Assembly (NCBI GenBank): GCA_019685555.1
Contig: JABFQN010000016.1
Span: 1 to 39,191, forward strand
Direction: 5' to 3'
Length of the DNA stretch: 39,191 nucleotides
DNA from: Candidatus Bathyarchaeota archaeon A05DMB-3
Lineage (GTDB): Archaea > Thermoproteota > Bathyarchaeia > Bathyarchaeales > Bathycorpusculaceae
Shown here: positions 23,136 through 30,506 of the stretch, one piece after another
Position numbering within the stretch: position 1 is the stretch's first letter
Layout of the letters: the number at the start of each line of letters is the position of its first letter
Notes under the pieces: model-generated
Databases searched by the model: none
What the model was told of the DNA's origin: nothing
What the model saw: only the letters and a program-made list of their open reading frames with translations
Program-made: the position numbers and the translations under genes

Positions 23136-24644
23136 CTACATTCCAAGCTTTAGCCGCCTATAAGTGGTATAGTCCACATATTCTATGAACGGGTTTTCCG
23201 CCTGATATCTAACAGTGAGTTTTTGCCTCTGCCTTTTCTCGAGGATTTGGCTTGTGGTTATGAAGGAGTAGGCGTCGCTTCCAGCTCCAGAGCCATAACT
23301 GACTATTAAAATACGTTCATTTGGCTTTGCTATGTCAAGGACTGCTGCTAAGCCAACAGGCGAAGAGCCTGAATAAGTGTTGCCAAACTTCGCCACTTGA
23401 AGCGAAGGCAAGTATTGGTCTTCTTTGAAGCCCAGTTCTTTAGCTATTCTAACTGGAAACTGGACATTGGGCTGGTGGGCTACAAAATAGCTGATGTCGC
23501 CGATTTGCAGATTAAGCCTCTGCATAAGCTTTCTAGCAGCCTTCCGGATGTGCTTAAAGTAGGCTGGGTCGCCTGTAAAGCGCCCACCATGCATGGGATA
23601 TGGTTCACCGTCTCTCCGCCAAAAGTCCGCCGTGTCCGAAGTGCAGGAGTACCATCCTTCAAGCTCAGCAATAACATCATTCTTTCCGAATATATAGGCG
23701 CATCCGCCGAAGCCAACGAAAAGGTCAAGCTCTCCGCCGGGGCAGTCCCTTGGAGCAGCCTGTGAATTATCTGTGCCTATAACCATAGCGTAGGGAACAC
23801 CCATTTTCGGGTAACTTACAAGGGAGGCAGCATCCTTAAACATGCTTGTGGCTGCTTTGCATGCGAATTCGGTATCCACAGCATCTACGCCTTGAACGTC
23901 TTCATCTTCCTCGCCGAGCTTCAAGACCTGGGCTACTTTTGAGGCTATGGGTTTAACAGCGTAAGGGTTTGATTCAGAGCCTACGTAAACCTTGCCGATA
24001 AGTGTGCTGTCAACGCTGGAATGGATTAGAGCGAGTTTTCCAGCTTCCACTGCCGCTGTTATGGCGTCTTCGTCTATGAATGGTACTGAACGTTCCATGT
24101 TGCCTTCGCGAATTCTAAACCTTGAAGTGTAAACGCCGTAACCAACTATTCCAGGCGCATCATACTCCTTGTTTGGTTTCACTGCGCAGTACTCTTGGTG
24201 AGGGTAATATTCATCGGCGAAGGTGAAAGCCAAAGAAATTGTTGGGATTATTTCGCTTCTCTCCACAGAATAGCGTCTTCTAAACCTTGGAACCACCTCT
24301 CTTCCTTCAAGGCTTAAAAAGTCTACAATTTCGCCATTTCTCACTATTTTGTCCGTTAACCTCCCAGGAACCCTTATTTTTCCGTCGTGAAAGGAAACCA
24401 TGCCATAAATATAGCTGCCCAGTTTAGTGAACTTGTTTGTGGGATCCGTTATAAGGGTGCATAGTTCAAGCTTGCCCTTCTCATAGAAGAAGTCTATGTC
24501 TGCCATTTTTCCAAAGCTTTTTCGACCGCAGTTTCCGCAGTAATCCCTTAACTCAAAATATTCTTTCCCGCATATTTGGCAGCGTCTTCCCCTCAACCTA
24601 TCGCCTAAATAAGAGACTCTCCTCTCTATTGGCTCACTGCTCAT
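23136..24644 (-). CDS. HMG-CoA synthase with fused N-terminal DUF35 (zinc ribbon/OB) domain
   Basis: This 502-residue protein has two parts. Residues 1-125 are a DUF35-type rubredoxin-like zinc ribbon (Cys22, Cys25, Cys36, Cys39) plus OB fold. Residues 160-502 are an archaeal 3-hydroxy-3-methylglutaryl-CoA synthase with the catalytic Cys262 in EFACKAA, an acidic loop DEDAIT, and His390 in AHQPNVQFP; GSGAGSDA near the end is also typical. It condenses acetyl-CoA and acetoacetyl-CoA to HMG-CoA in the mevalonate pathway. In most archaea DUF35 is a separate protein bridging thiolase and HMG-CoA synthase, so the fusion is notable. Its ATG directly follows the thiolase-like stop. Confidence 0.9.
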   Translation of the reverse strand: MSSEPIERRVSYLGDRLRGRRCQICGKEYFELRDYCGNCGRKSFGKMADIDFFYEKGKLELCTLITDPTNKFTKLGSYIYGMVSFHDGKIRVPGRLTDKIVRNGEIVDFLSLEGREVVPRFRRRYSVERSEIIPTISLAFTFADEYYPHQEYCAVKPNKEYDAPGIVGYGVYTSRFRIREGNMERSVPFIDEDAITAAVEAGKLALIHSSVDSTLIGKVYVGSESNPYAVKPIASKVAQVLKLGEEDEDVQGVDAVDTEFACKAATSMFKDAASLVSYPKMGVPYAMVIGTDNSQAAPRDCPGGELDLFVGFGGCAYIFGKNDVIAELEGWYSCTSDTADFWRRDGEPYPMHGGRFTGDPAYFKHIRKAARKLMQRLNLQIGDISYFVAHQPNVQFPVRIAKELGFKEDQYLPSLQVAKFGNTYSGSSPVGLAAVLDIAKPNERILIVSYGSGAGSDAYSFITTSQILEKRQRQKLTVRYQAENPFIEYVDYTTYRRLKLGM

Positions 24645-25841
24645 TCAGCCCACCCCCAAAAGGTGAACATAACTTTTGGTGCCGAAACCCTCAAGCTCAA
24701 GCACACATCCATACCGCAGTTCTTTATCATCCTTAACTTGGCGTTCACCAGCTTCTCCCCTAAGCTGCTTAAAAACCTCGTAGATTTGAGCCCCGCCAGT
24801 GGCGCCCAGCGGGTTTCCGTCAGCCTTTAAACCGCCATTCATGTTCACAAAAAGTTTCTGTCCATCTATCTCGTAATACCCCTTATAATCTTGACAATTT
24901 TCAAAAATGGTTTTCCAAGCCCTTCCCCCTTCGCAAAAGCCTAAATCCTCGAGGGAAACCATCTCCATAACAGTTGACTGGTCGTAAAGCTCAAGAACCT
25001 GTATATCATGGAGGCTTATTCCAGCAGTTTTTAAAGCGTTTCCCATTGCTAAACGGCTGGCAAGAAAACCAGTAATGTCTTCCCTCGCAGGGTAAGTCAG
25101 ATAGTCTGTTGCCAGCGCAGAGCCCAACACGTAAACTGGCTTATCTGTGAGCTGTTTAGCAGCTTCTTCAGCGGCCAGAATCACCGCGGTGGCGCCATCC
25201 GATATTGGTGCGAAGTCATAAAGTCCCAAGGGGCGTCTCGCATTCTTTCTGGCTTCCAGCACCTGTCCCACTGTTATTTTCCTCTGATATTGGGCATACT
25301 CGTTTTTTAAGGCGTTTAAATGGTTTTTAACCGAAATTTGCGCCAAGGCAATATTGAGTTTCTCAAGGTTTTCGCCTGTTATGCCGTACCTTTTAATGTA
25401 GGCCCTAAGCATAAGCTCGTGGTTAGCCTCTGGCGTGCATCCAGCATAATAGCTCCATGGGTCTTCAAGAAGCATTAGGTCGTCGCGGATTTTGTCCCAA
25501 CGGTCGGTCATTTTCTCTATTCCACCAACTAGAACTAGGCGGTATTTCCCAGCTTGGATAGCGTTACATGCGTTGAAGAAAGCTGAACTGAAGGAGCGCA
25601 CAACATCCATTGGAACATGCAATTCCGTCAACTCAGATAGGAAGCCCTCCTCCAACCCAAGCTTATTCGTTATTGGAAGAAAATAGTCTGAAAGATAACA
25701 AGCCTCCAAATCCCTCCGTTCCAGCCCAGCCTCTTCAGAAGCCCTAAGCCAAGCCTCCTCTATGAGCCTTTCAGGCTGCCTCTCATAATGTTCTCCAAAC
25801 TTTGTCCTTCCAGCCGCAACGATTACTGGACGGTTTTCCAT
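24645..25841 (-). CDS. Thiolase-fold protein with altered catalytic residues
   Basis: This protein of about 398 residues has a clear thiolase fold (VIVAAGRTKFGEH, YRLVLVGGIEKMT, FAPISDGATAVILA, NMNGGLKADGNPLGATGGAQ). The residues normally used for catalysis look replaced. The nucleophile loop, usually C-A-S-G, reads RSFSSAFF (82-89) with no Cys until 92. The HDCF-type motif reads YDQST. GHPxGATG reads GNPLGATG, and the last Cys/His strand reads VLELEGFG. It lies directly before the HMG-CoA synthase-DUF35 gene. In other archaea thiolase, DUF35 and HMG-CoA synthase form one complex, so it may be a structural or substrate-channelling subunit. ATG 25841 is preferred over GTG 25853. Confidence 0.8.
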   Translation of the reverse strand: MENRPVIVAAGRTKFGEHYERQPERLIEEAWLRASEEAGLERRDLEACYLSDYFLPITNKLGLEEGFLSELTELHVPMDVVRSFSSAFFNACNAIQAGKYRLVLVGGIEKMTDRWDKIRDDLMLLEDPWSYYAGCTPEANHELMLRAYIKRYGITGENLEKLNIALAQISVKNHLNALKNEYAQYQRKITVGQVLEARKNARRPLGLYDFAPISDGATAVILAAEEAAKQLTDKPVYVLGSALATDYLTYPAREDITGFLASRLAMGNALKTAGISLHDIQVLELYDQSTVMEMVSLEDLGFCEGGRAWKTIFENCQDYKGYYEIDGQKLFVNMNGGLKADGNPLGATGGAQIYEVFKQLRGEAGERQVKDDKELRYGCVLELEGFGTKSYVHLLGVG

Positions 25842-25963
25842 TCTCGCATGCACCTTTCTAGTGCAATATTCCCATCAACAAAGACTTTTAAGTGTTTGCC
25901 AACCCAACGTTTAAGAAAAACATAAGCCAAGAAAAACATCTAAAACTGTCGAAGGTGAAAACT

Positions 25964-26278
25964 GTGGAAAAGAAAGGGAAATACAGACTGATCATAACCG
26001 CAATGGAAATAAGAGGAAACTGTCCAGTCTTTAAACCCGGCGACAAGATAGTTGTCGAATCGCCAAAAATAATTGCGAAGGAAACAGACAATATTTGCAT
26101 TCACGCCTTCGGCGGTATGCTTTCTATTCTGGTGCCCCTAAGCCACGGAGAAAGCTTCAAAAAACTGGGTTTATCAAAAGAAGAAGGCGAGAAAGGGTAT
26201 ATGCAATGCCTAGACCCTGGAAAACCCTACACAAACGGCGGAACAGTAATCTTCGAAATAAAAAGAGAAAGACTCTAA
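25964..26278 (+). CDS. TIGR04076 family protein
   Basis: This protein of about 104 residues matches the TIGR04076 pattern: an initial strand pair, GNCPVFKPGDKIVVESPKI with a conserved Cys-Pro, a middle CIHAFGGMLSILVPLSHG, and the end MQCLDPGKPYTNGGTVIFEI. The family is widespread in archaea and anaerobic bacteria, and its function is unknown; the conserved cysteines hint at metal or redox chemistry. A longer ORF begins at GTG 25892, but GTG 25964 has GAAGGTGA five bases upstream and gives the family's usual length, so it is used here. Confidence 0.75.
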   Translation: MEKKGKYRLIITAMEIRGNCPVFKPGDKIVVESPKIIAKETDNICIHAFGGMLSILVPLSHGESFKKLGLSKEEGEKGYMQCLDPGKPYTNGGTVIFEIKRERL

Positions 26279-26288
26279 CAGACTGAAG

Positions 26289-26301
26289 TGCTCGGGCGGG
26301 A
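26289..26301 (-). repeat. Partial direct copy of the tRNA-Glu 3' end
   Basis: The plus strand reads TGCTCGGGCGGGA, identical to the first 14 plus-strand bases of the tRNA-Glu 3' end (TGCTCCGGGCGGGA, 26795-26808) except for one missing C. Orientation is the same as the tRNA. It brackets the TA module at 26405-26794 on the side opposite the tRNA, as an attachment-site copy would. Confidence 0.45.
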
Positions 26302-26404
26302 ACGACGCACAAATTTACCAGTAAATACATTTGCTAATCTGATTTTGAGAGTAAGAGTTAAAACGCCTGTAGAGATTTTATATTCTGAAGGGTTGTGAGA
26401 GGTA

Positions 26405-26605
26405 ATGCCTCTTTTAACAGCGGAAGAGAAAGAATTGCTAACAAAGGCTGCCAGTTTAATGGGTGAGTTATTGGAAACCCTTGAGGTTATGCAGGACAAG
26501 AAACTTGTTAAAGAGTTAAGGATTGCTTTGCGAGAGGTTGACGAAGGCAAGACTAGACCGCTTGATGAGCTTGTAAGAGAGTTAAACCTTGAAGGCGAAA
26601 TTTGA
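26405..26605 (+). CDS. RelB-like antitoxin of a type II TA module
   Basis: This 66-residue, mostly helical acidic protein ends in EVDEGKTRPLDELVRELNLEGEI, the usual C-terminal toxin-wrapping tail of archaeal RelB-type antitoxins (EEG..PLDEL). It overlaps the RelE-like gene by 17 bases. The SD is GAGAGG just before ATG 26405. It should neutralise the partner toxin and repress its own promoter, but the partner here is damaged, so the antitoxin may be a relic or serve to neutralise related toxins. Confidence 0.7.
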   Translation: MPLLTAEEKELLTKAASLMGELLETLEVMQDKKLVKELRIALREVDEGKTRPLDELVRELNLEGEI

Positions 26606-26794
26606 AGTTCGATTTACACCGCGTTTCTTGAAAAACATCAAGGCTTTAGATAAAGAAGTTCAAGTGCGGATAATTCGAGAAATCAACATATTAAAGACTG
26701 ACCCTTATGTTGGAAAGCCTTTACGCGGCGAATGGAAAGGCATTTACTCTTTAAGAATAGGGATTACAGAGTTCTTTATCAGCTTAAAATTAAA
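26589..26794 (+). pseudogene. RelE/ParE-type toxin, frameshifted and truncated at tRNA-Glu
   Basis: The first 58 codons encode a normal RelE N-terminus (FEVRFTPRFLKNIKALDKEVQVRIIREI, given in two parts: FEVRFTPRFLKNIKAL and DKEVQVRIIREI) up to GIYSLRIG. The expected continuation DYRVLYQLKIK is present but in the -1 frame starting at 26762, at a run of three G that would be four in an intact gene. Even when corrected, the gene runs into the 3' end of tRNA-Glu at 26795 and lacks the last 15-20 residues that carry catalytic positions in RelE. It starts at TTG 26589 inside the antitoxin gene. The cause could be mutation, an assembly error in the G run, or (less likely) programmed slippage. Confidence 0.72.
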
Positions 26795-26869
26795 TGCTCC
26801 GGGCGGGATTTGAACCCGCGTCTCCGGCTCGAAAGGCCGGAATACTTGACCGGGCTATACTACCGGAGC
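26795..26869 (-). tRNA. tRNA-Glu (TTC)
   Basis: The minus strand folds into a complete cloverleaf: acceptor GCTCCGG with CCGGAGC, discriminator A, D arm GTATAGCCCGGTCAAGTATTC, anticodon stem CCGGC/GCCGG with loop CTTTCGA (anticodon TTC), and T arm GCGGG-TTCAAAT-CCCGC. It is 75 nt long with no intron and no encoded CCA. Its 3' end abuts the truncated RelE gene. Confidence 0.95.
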
Positions 26870-26917
26870 TTGTTAAGGTTTGGGCATCATGCAGATATTT
26901 TCTCTTTCGGATAAATC

Positions 26918-28090
26918 TTACCCTTTTAAGGCTGTTTTTAAGCATTCTTTAAGGGGTGCCAGTATTGTTTCTGCCTTGTTGAGGGTGGGGGCGTAGTGGG
27001 CTGTTTTTGCGGAGTTTGTCATTATTTTTTTTATTCCAAGCCTATCTGTCCATGTGACCACGGTGCAGGTGTCTGTTAAGACTTTGGCTCCGCTTGCCTC
27101 TATTTTCTGCACAAAAGCTTTTGCTTTCTTTTTCACAAAGCGGGAGGTGCAAATCCAAAACTCAACATTGTCTTTGACTTTTCTAGTGCCAATCATGTTT
27201 GCGATTCTGTGGATTTCGCGTATTGAACAATGGGGGCATCCGATAAAAATTAGGTCGGGTTTTGATGTTGAAGCAGTTGTTAATTCGGCTATGGTTTCTT
27301 TGATGTTTTTAGGTTCAACCGTAATCTTTTCAAGTTCTCTCGCTTCTACAGCGTTATTTTTATAGTGGAACATGTTCACCATGCCAGCGGAAGCCAGCGC
27401 GGCGCCCAACTGTTTTAGGTCTTCAGCCAATGGATTTTTCAAACCCTTTATCAGCGGAATTTTGTCCTCCAAAATTTTCCCTAAAAAGATTCCAAGCGCT
27501 CCATAATCCGCTTCGCTTTTTAGAGGTGCCTCAACTTCGATTAGGATTTTTGGTTTGCGGTTTGCAGCCTTATGTATTCCACAGTTGGGGGTTTTTCCAA
27601 TTATTGCCGCTGCAAGTGCGCTGGGTCCGCCTTCACGGTTTGTCCATGCGCCTAAAACAGAATTGGCATAGACAACCGCTGAGGATTCAGCCCAAGCAAG
27701 GTGAGCGCCTTTTCTAGGCGTTTTAATATAGTAAGGCGTGCAAGTGAAAGAGGGCTTAAAGCCAAGCTTATCAAAGATTTCGCAGAGTTTTAACTGTGCT
27801 TTAACAAGGTTCTCGGGAAGTCTTTCCTTTAAATGTTTATCGAAACTTTGAGGATTTAGGGTGGCTTCAACATTGACTTTTTCGCCTGTGCTTGCTAAAG
27901 ACTCAAGAAAGTCTGTAGGCGCTTCTCCTAAGGTTTTATATGAAACACCCGACACGTGCGCTAACTCTATTGGAATAAGCCTAGAAGCGTCGAAAAGCTC
28001 GCCGAGCTTCACAAGTATTTTCATGCATATTTGCTTCGTCCAACCGTATTCGCCGTTATAGATGCACTCTTCTTCCTTTGTTAAATACGT
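26918..28090 (-). CDS. Phosphomevalonate dehydratase large subunit (aconitase X), likely ACG start
   Basis: This protein of about 390 residues belongs to the aconitase X / DUF521 family. Motifs are RLIPIELAHVSGVSYKTLGE, TCTPYYIKTP, HLAWAESSAVVYANSVLGA, GKTPNCGIH and the Cys-rich FIGCPHCSIREI that helps bind the Fe-S cluster. With the small subunit next door it converts mevalonate 5-phosphate to trans-anhydromevalonate phosphate in the archaeal mevalonate pathway. The first ATG (28024) cuts off the conserved N-terminus: YLTKEEECIYNGEYGW lies just upstream in frame. No ATG, GTG or TTG is available there; ACG 28090, nine bases after a GGAGGG, sits exactly where the family's initiator Met should be. 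Confidence 0.85.
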   Translation of the reverse strand, partial: TYLTKEEECIYNGEYGWTKQICMKILVKLGELFDASRLIPIELAHVSGVSYKTLGEAPTDFLESLASTGEKVNVEATLNPQSFDKHLKERLPENLVKAQLKLCEIFDKLGFKPSFTCTPYYIKTPRKGAHLAWAESSAVVYANSVLGAWTNREGGPSALAAAIIGKTPNCGIHKAANRKPKILIEVEAPLKSEADYGALGIFLGKILEDKIPLIKGLKNPLAEDLKQLGAALASAGMVNMFHYKNNAVEARELEKITVEPKNIKETIAELTTASTSKPDLIFIGCPHCSIREIHRIANMIGTRKVKDNVEFWICTSRFVKKKAKAFVQKIEASGAKVLTDTCTVVTWTDRLGIKKIMTNSAKTAHYAPTLNKAETILAPLKECLKTALKG

Positions 28091-28095
28091 AGCCG

Positions 28096-28515
28096 TTAAC
28101 CCTCCGCTGCTTTGAAGAGTTTAACTAATCCCTTGTAAGCGTCAACCTCAACCACATCACCAGTTTTGATTTCGCTGATGTCTATTTGGTCCACCATTGG
28201 GATGTTGGCTATGACCGCGCCAACCACGATAACTGGGTCGGCTTTTCGGTTAACTATGGATTTTGGAGCTAAACCGTTTTTCGCCAGTGAATATAACACA
28301 TAGCTGCCCACTGTGGAGCCATGCCCGTGTGGAAAGCATAAAACCTTATCTTTTACGCATTTGCCGTAAAGGTCATGACTCTTTTCAGCTATTTTCCCAG
28401 TTGTTGGGTTTACGTCTCCGAGGAAGCTTATGGGTTTCATGGAAACAAGCGCTTCAGCTTTGCATTGTCCTTCAACAATGCCTCGTCCACGCAAAATAAT
28501 TTGCTGCACAGTCAT
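28096..28515 (-). CDS. Phosphomevalonate dehydratase small subunit (DUF126)
   Basis: This 139-residue protein of the DUF126 family has the swivelling-domain motifs ILRGRGIVEGQCKAEALVS, VNPTTGKIAEKSHDLYGK and FPHGHGSTVGSYVLYSL, followed by RKADPVIVVGAVIANIP. It forms the lid of aconitase X enzymes; together with the large subunit downstream (five-base gap) it makes the dehydratase of the archaeal mevalonate pathway. ATG 28515 lies nine bases after an AAAGG SD and is preferred over TTG 28521. The gene follows the HD phosphohydrolase closely and may share its mRNA. Confidence 0.9.
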   Translation of the reverse strand: MTVQQIILRGRGIVEGQCKAEALVSMKPISFLGDVNPTTGKIAEKSHDLYGKCVKDKVLCFPHGHGSTVGSYVLYSLAKNGLAPKSIVNRKADPVIVVGAVIANIPMVDQIDISEIKTGDVVEVDAYKGLVKLFKAAEG

Positions 28516-28527
28516 CTCCAAGCGCCT

Positions 28528-29808
28528 TTAATAGGATATTTTAGCTGAAGAGGGAATCTCCCCGAGAATTTTTAGGGCGGCTTCCGCCACTTTTCCCCTA
28601 TTCTTTTCGTCTGTGTAGACGCGCAGTATGTTTATGAAACCTTTCAGAACATCGAATATCCCAGAGATTTCGCTTAATCGCTTAACCTCCTTTTTTCCAT
28701 CACGTGTTTTATTGAAAACTGGGATTTCCATGGGTTCCATAAACATTGAATGGTGATATGGCACTGAGGGCACTGTTGGAACATCGATTATTATGGCTTC
28801 CGGCTCAACTTTGGCGTCTTTTGCAATCCTATCCCTTATCTGGTTGCGGAATTCCTCGGCGCTAAAAATGTTTGAGACTGTTTTGTCTTTCACGTAGAAC
28901 GTTTGTTCGTAGGCACATTTCAGCATCCTTCGCCTCTCAAGGTTCTTGATTATGGGGCTGGATTTTCTACAGTTTTTAAGCATAGTCCAAACTGTGTAAT
29001 CGTCCATGGCTAAGTAATCTTCTGGATTTTTGAAGCTGGATAAGCCTAGTTCTTCGTCTGCCTTTTCAAGGGCTTTGGCGAGCATTATTTGAGCTGACCT
29101 TCCGACACGGTGGAAGTATATGCTTTTAAAGGATTCTATTCGGGCTATTATGAAGGATTCAAGGGTTGAAAGGGCTCCCATATCCACGGCGAGGTTTCCG
29201 TCTAAAACGTCGAAACTGTGGATTAAGCGGAAAACGTCTACAAAGCCGTATTCTGCGCCAGTGTGATACGTGTCTCTAACAACGAAGTCCAGTTTGTCCA
29301 CGTCTATGGAGCTTCTTATTATCTGGTTGAGAAACGCTTTTCCGCCTATTGAAAGTGAACCAACCGCCAGTTCCGAGATTTCCTCTGCTTTATAGCCAGC
29401 CTTGCCAATAATGTCCTTTAACTCGCTGTGTTTGATTATCCATGCGGTTATGTCCTCGTGGGTTTTGTTAAGCTTCTTTGTTAACAAGTGCTCGAAAACA
29501 TGGGAAAAGGGTCCATGCCCCACGTCGTGGAGCAACCCCGCAATTCTAACGGCTTCCGCCTCTCCATGGCTGATGGCTTTGGAAATGTTGGGGTTTTCAG
29601 TCACTTTGCCGGCTAAGTACATGACGCCGACGGAGTGTTCAAAACGAGTGTGGTTTGCTCCTGGATAAACGTATTCAGCGCCAGCCAGTTGTCGCAGTCT
29701 GCGAAGCCGCTGCACTGGGTAAGAGTCAATTATCGTTTTTTCCTGCTCTGTGATGTAAACGTATCCATGCACTGGGTCTTTTATTTCACCCCAATAGCTT
29801 TTAGGCAT
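28528..29808 (-). CDS. HD-domain phosphohydrolase (dNTPase/SAMHD1-like)
   Basis: This protein of about 426 residues belongs to the SAMHD1-like HD superfamily (COG1078). It opens with the family hallmark IKDPVHGYVYI, then RLRRLRQLAGAEYVYPGANHTRFEHSVGV (metal-ligand His in HTRFEHS), LLHDVGHGPFSH (the HD pair) and DKLDFVVRDTYHTG (the last Asp). Members hydrolyse dNTPs or related nucleotides. ATG 29808 follows GGAG at nine bases. TTG 29838 lies near the predicted transcript start and would give a leaderless form with ten more residues. It diverges from thymidylate kinase, a link to dNTP balance. Confidence 0.88.
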   Translation of the reverse strand: MPKSYWGEIKDPVHGYVYITEQEKTIIDSYPVQRLRRLRQLAGAEYVYPGANHTRFEHSVGVMYLAGKVTENPNISKAISHGEAEAVRIAGLLHDVGHGPFSHVFEHLLTKKLNKTHEDITAWIIKHSELKDIIGKAGYKAEEISELAVGSLSIGGKAFLNQIIRSSIDVDKLDFVVRDTYHTGAEYGFVDVFRLIHSFDVLDGNLAVDMGALSTLESFIIARIESFKSIYFHRVGRSAQIMLAKALEKADEELGLSSFKNPEDYLAMDDYTVWTMLKNCRKSSPIIKNLERRRMLKCAYEQTFYVKDKTVSNIFSAEEFRNQIRDRIAKDAKVEPEAIIIDVPTVPSVPYHHSMFMEPMEIPVFNKTRDGKKEVKRLSEISGIFDVLKGFINILRVYTDEKNRGKVAEAALKILGEIPSSAKISY

Positions 29809-29856
29809 CCCCTTATTCTCCACGTGCGGTTTAGACAATTATTAATGCATGTTCCT

Positions 29857-29865
29857 CTTATAATG
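29857..29865 (-). promoter_or_regulatory. TATA box of the HD phosphohydrolase operon
   Basis: On the minus strand CATTATAAG lies about 26 bases before 29835, so the transcript should start near there and include an SD-led ATG at 29808. A second AT-rich element on the plus strand (about 29838-29847) could serve the divergent thymidylate kinase. Confidence 0.4.
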
Positions 29866-29892
29866 TCTAATGCTTGCCTTGGAGGAGCAAAA

Positions 29893-30495
29893 ATGAACAG
29901 AAAGGGTTTCTTCATATGCGTTGAAGGCTTAGACGGTTGTGGAAAGACAACCCAAGCGAAAATCCTTGTGGAAAAGTTGAAGAAGAAAGGTTACGACGCG
30001 GTTTATACTGCTGAGCCCAGCCGTGGAAAAATTGGAAGGTTTATAAAAAAATATTGTTTGCATGGAGACAAGCGAATCTCAAGCATTGTGGAAGCACTGC
30101 TTTTTGCCGCCGACCGATACGAACACGTGGAAAACGAAATACTTCCAGCATTAAAAAATGGAAAAATTGTTGTTTCGGACCGTTATGTATACTCTTCTTT
30201 GGCGTATCAAGGGGCTGCTGGGCTTAGCCTTGACTGGATTAGGCGAATAAATGAGTATGCCTTAGCGCCGAACTTGGCGATTTTCATAGATGTTGAGCCG
30301 AACACTGTTATTCAGAGGCTGAAACCAAAAAAGTCTGTTATGGAAACCCTTGAAACCCAACGTAAAGTGCGGGAAGTCTACATGAAGTTTGTGGAAAACG
30401 GAGAACTTGTCAAAGTTAACGGAAACAAGTCGAAAAAGGAAGTTGCAAGTGAAATCCTATCTATAGCTCTTAACTCTTTGAAAAGGCGCCTTTAA
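29893..30495 (+). CDS. tmk: Thymidylate kinase
   Basis: This 200-residue protein has the P-loop EGLDGCGKTTQ (residues 11-21), the DRY motif in VVSDRYVYSSLAYQGAAG, and FIDVEPNTVIQRLKPKK with the base-binding and lid region. It phosphorylates dTMP to dTDP. A perfect SD, GGAGGAG (29881-29887), lies five bases before ATG 29893, so the much longer open frame that begins at 29635 is not the true gene. It is shorter than bacterial Tmk by a few residues but within archaeal range. It is divergent from the dNTPase-like HD gene. Confidence 0.92.
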   Translation: MNRKGFFICVEGLDGCGKTTQAKILVEKLKKKGYDAVYTAEPSRGKIGRFIKKYCLHGDKRISSIVEALLFAADRYEHVENEILPALKNGKIVVSDRYVYSSLAYQGAAGLSLDWIRRINEYALAPNLAIFIDVEPNTVIQRLKPKKSVMETLETQRKVREVYMKFVENGELVKVNGNKSKKEVASEILSIALNSLKRRL

Positions 30496-30506
30496 CAAGT
30501 GAACCG

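Noticed and set aside
26795-26914. Continuation of the shifted RelE frame through tRNA-Glu (to 26914)
   Set aside because: After LKIK the translation simply reads the tRNA antisense strand and no longer resembles RelE, so it is not a genuine C-terminus.
29635-29892. N-terminal extension of thymidylate kinase
   Set aside because: The frame is open, but it lies antisense to the HD phosphohydrolase start, while ATG 29893 has a perfect SD and begins the conserved fold.
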